The translations under genes and the position numbers were made by a program. The notes beneath the pieces were generated by a model that saw only the letters and a list, made by a program, of their open reading frames with translations, searched no databases and had not been told where the DNA came from. Source: Achromobacter sp. Bel (GTDB lineage: Bacteria; Pseudomonadota; Gammaproteobacteria; Burkholderiales; Burkholderiaceae_B). From it: a stretch of 64,000 nucleotides of DNA. Of the stretch, positions 62,925-64,000 are shown piece after piece. Location: NCBI RefSeq assembly GCF_012928505.1, contig NZ_JABBJN010000002.1:186001-250000 (forward strand), given 5' to 3'. Numbering within the stretch: position 1 is the first letter of the stretch; the number at the start of each line of letters is the position of its first letter.

Positions 62925-64000
62925 ATGCCTAAAACCGACGCCGGAGCCGCTCGACGAATTCTTCTGGTCGAAGACCATCCCGTCGAGCGGGCTTACCTGC
63001 AGAACATGCTGCTGGCGCTGGGTTATCGCCGTGTCGCAGGCGTGGGAAGCAGCACCGAAGCCGTCGGCGCGCTCGGCCGCCAATTCTACGACCTGGTGAT
63101 CAGCGACATCGTCATGGGCGACGGCGACGGCACCCATCTGCCCAACGAGCTGCGGCGTCTGGTCGACGTCGGGCGGCTGAAAGCCATGCCACCCATCATC
63201 TGGATCAGCAGCCTTAGCGACGAGCTGCTGCAGTCGCATGTTCGGCTGGCCCTGCAGGCGGGCTGCCCGTCGGCGCAGGCGTTGTCCAAACCCGTATCGC
63301 GCACATCGATGCAGCAGGCGATCACGACCGCGCTGCTATCCACCGACGATGTCATCTCGCCCCGCCAGCAGTCGGTCCGGCGCGACGTGATCGAGGCCGA
63401 GCTGGGGCGCGCCCTGATCACCGGTGTGGGCATGAGCGTCGTGCTGCAACCGCAGATGAGCCTGGTCACCGGCGAGGTGCTGGCGGCCGAAGCGCTGTCC
63501 CGCTGGGACCATCCCGAATTGGGGCCGATTTCCGCAGCCGACTTCGTGCCCGCCGCGCATCGCCTGGGCATGGACCGGATGCTGTTCCTGCGGGTGGTGG
63601 ACCGCGTCATCGAGGTCTTGCAGCGCATGCACGCCGAGGACATCGCGGTGCCCGTCGCCATCAACGCCTCGTCGTCCACGCTGTGCTCGCGGGACCTGCC
63701 CACGCTGCTGGAAAAGCGGGTGGCGCAGGCGGGGCTGCCGGCCCGGCTGGTGAAGATCGAACTGACCGAGGACGAGCCCGTCAACGATTGGCTGGCGCTG
63801 TCGTCCGTCTTGAACCTGCTGCGGGTGCGGGGCTTTGAACTGGCGATGGACGATTTCGGCGCGGGCATCGCGTCGATGCGGCTGTTTTCCGCCATGCCGT
63901 TCACCGAACTCAAGATTGATCGCGACTTTATCGTGCACATGCACCGGGAAGCGGCGTCGCGCGCCGTGGTGGCTGCGGCGATCGAGATGGGCCGCGTGCT
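62925..64000 (+). CDS. REC-EAL cyclic-di-GMP phosphodiesterase (C-terminus cut by window edge)
   Basis: At least 358 residues are visible. A receiver domain (about 11-130) has ILLVEDHPVERAYL, the phospho-acceptor Asp in LVISDIVMGDGDG and Lys in ALSKPVS. An EAL domain follows (from about 155): AAEALSRWDHPELGPI with Glu-Ala-Leu, VAINASSSTL, VKIELTEDE, ELAMDDFGAG and LKIDRDFI, so all metal and catalytic residues seen are intact. The layout equals RocR of Pseudomonas. It would degrade cyclic-di-GMP under control of phosphorylation; no kinase is in view. The stop lies outside the window. Confidence 0.92.
   Translation, partial: MPKTDAGAARRILLVEDHPVERAYLQNMLLALGYRRVAGVGSSTEAVGALGRQFYDLVISDIVMGDGDGTHLPNELRRLVDVGRLKAMPPIIWISSLSDELLQSHVRLALQAGCPSAQALSKPVSRTSMQQAITTALLSTDDVISPRQQSVRRDVIEAELGRALITGVGMSVVLQPQMSLVTGEVLAAEALSRWDHPELGPISAADFVPAAHRLGMDRMLFLRVVDRVIEVLQRMHAEDIAVPVAINASSSTLCSRDLPTLLEKRVAQAGLPARLVKIELTEDEPVNDWLALSSVLNLLRVRGFELAMDDFGAGIASMRLFSAMPFTELKIDRDFIVHMHREAASRAVVAAAIEMGRV

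Noticed and set aside
1-64000. Search for tRNA, rRNA, transposases, integrases, att sites and CRISPR arrays
   Set aside because: None seen. A covariance-model scan (tRNAscan-SE, Infernal) would be needed to exclude small RNAs.

Overview
The window is GC-rich, gene-dense bacterial chromosome with short intergenic gaps, many overlapping stop/start codons and no rRNA, tRNA, CRISPR array or insertion sequence that I could see. The gene content (several periplasmic binding proteins, a Bug-type tripartite tricarboxylate receptor, RstA/RstB-like sensor pair, MipA, ugpBAEC, livKHMGF) suggests a betaproteobacterium of the Alcaligenaceae, most likely Achromobacter or a Bordetella relative. That is inference from gene families, not from a database search.

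Left part (1-14,911, all minus strand): a surface-glycolipid or capsule-type locus. In transcription order it has a 2,539-residue reducing type I polyketide synthase, an alpha-oxoamine synthase 11 bases downstream, then UDP-GlcNAc 2-epimerase (wecB), UDP-ManNAc dehydrogenase (wecC) and a large methyltransferase / coiled-coil / glycosyltransferase protein that runs off the left edge. The synthase has no thioesterase, so the PLP enzyme is the natural off-loading partner. The predicted product is a 2-amino-3-ketone lipid resembling a sphingoid base, made beside genes that supply ManNAcA for a polysaccharide. The stretch 1-5.9 kb is visibly richer in A+T than the rest. This locus is the most interesting system in the window.

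Middle part (15.6-38 kb): an RBBP9-like hydrolase; an orphan LivK-like binding protein; an RstA/RstB-like two-component system followed by a lipoprotein with a beta-lactamase fold but without its catalytic serine, and a MipA/OmpV porin-like protein, with a three-copy operator-like repeat in between; the glycerol-3-phosphate transporter ugpBAEC with a probable Pho box; proC with a VUT-family transporter; the complete livKHMGF branched-chain amino-acid transporter; and a D-amino-acid/N-acyl-D-amino-acid module (racemase, D-aminoacylase, Bug receptor, divergent LysR regulator).

Right part (38-64 kb): glutathione transferases and a PQQ-type sugar dehydrogenase, an EamA exporter, a Xre/RES toxin-antitoxin pair with a visible operator, alcohol dehydrogenase with an ABC binding protein and divergent IclR regulator, arginase with ornithine aminotransferase, a MetQ-like protein, an MFS exporter divergent from an Lrp-type regulator, a metallophosphoesterase, an FMN 2-hydroxyacid oxidase/dehydrogenase, phosphatidylserine decarboxylase (its start sits 12 bases behind a terminator-like hairpin), an ABC-F ATPase, a CitE-like lyase with an orphan response regulator, a palindrome built from two perfect DnaA boxes, a GNAT acetyltransferase, a DadA-like oxidoreductase, DAHP synthase, and the start of a REC-EAL cyclic-di-GMP phosphodiesterase cut by the right edge.
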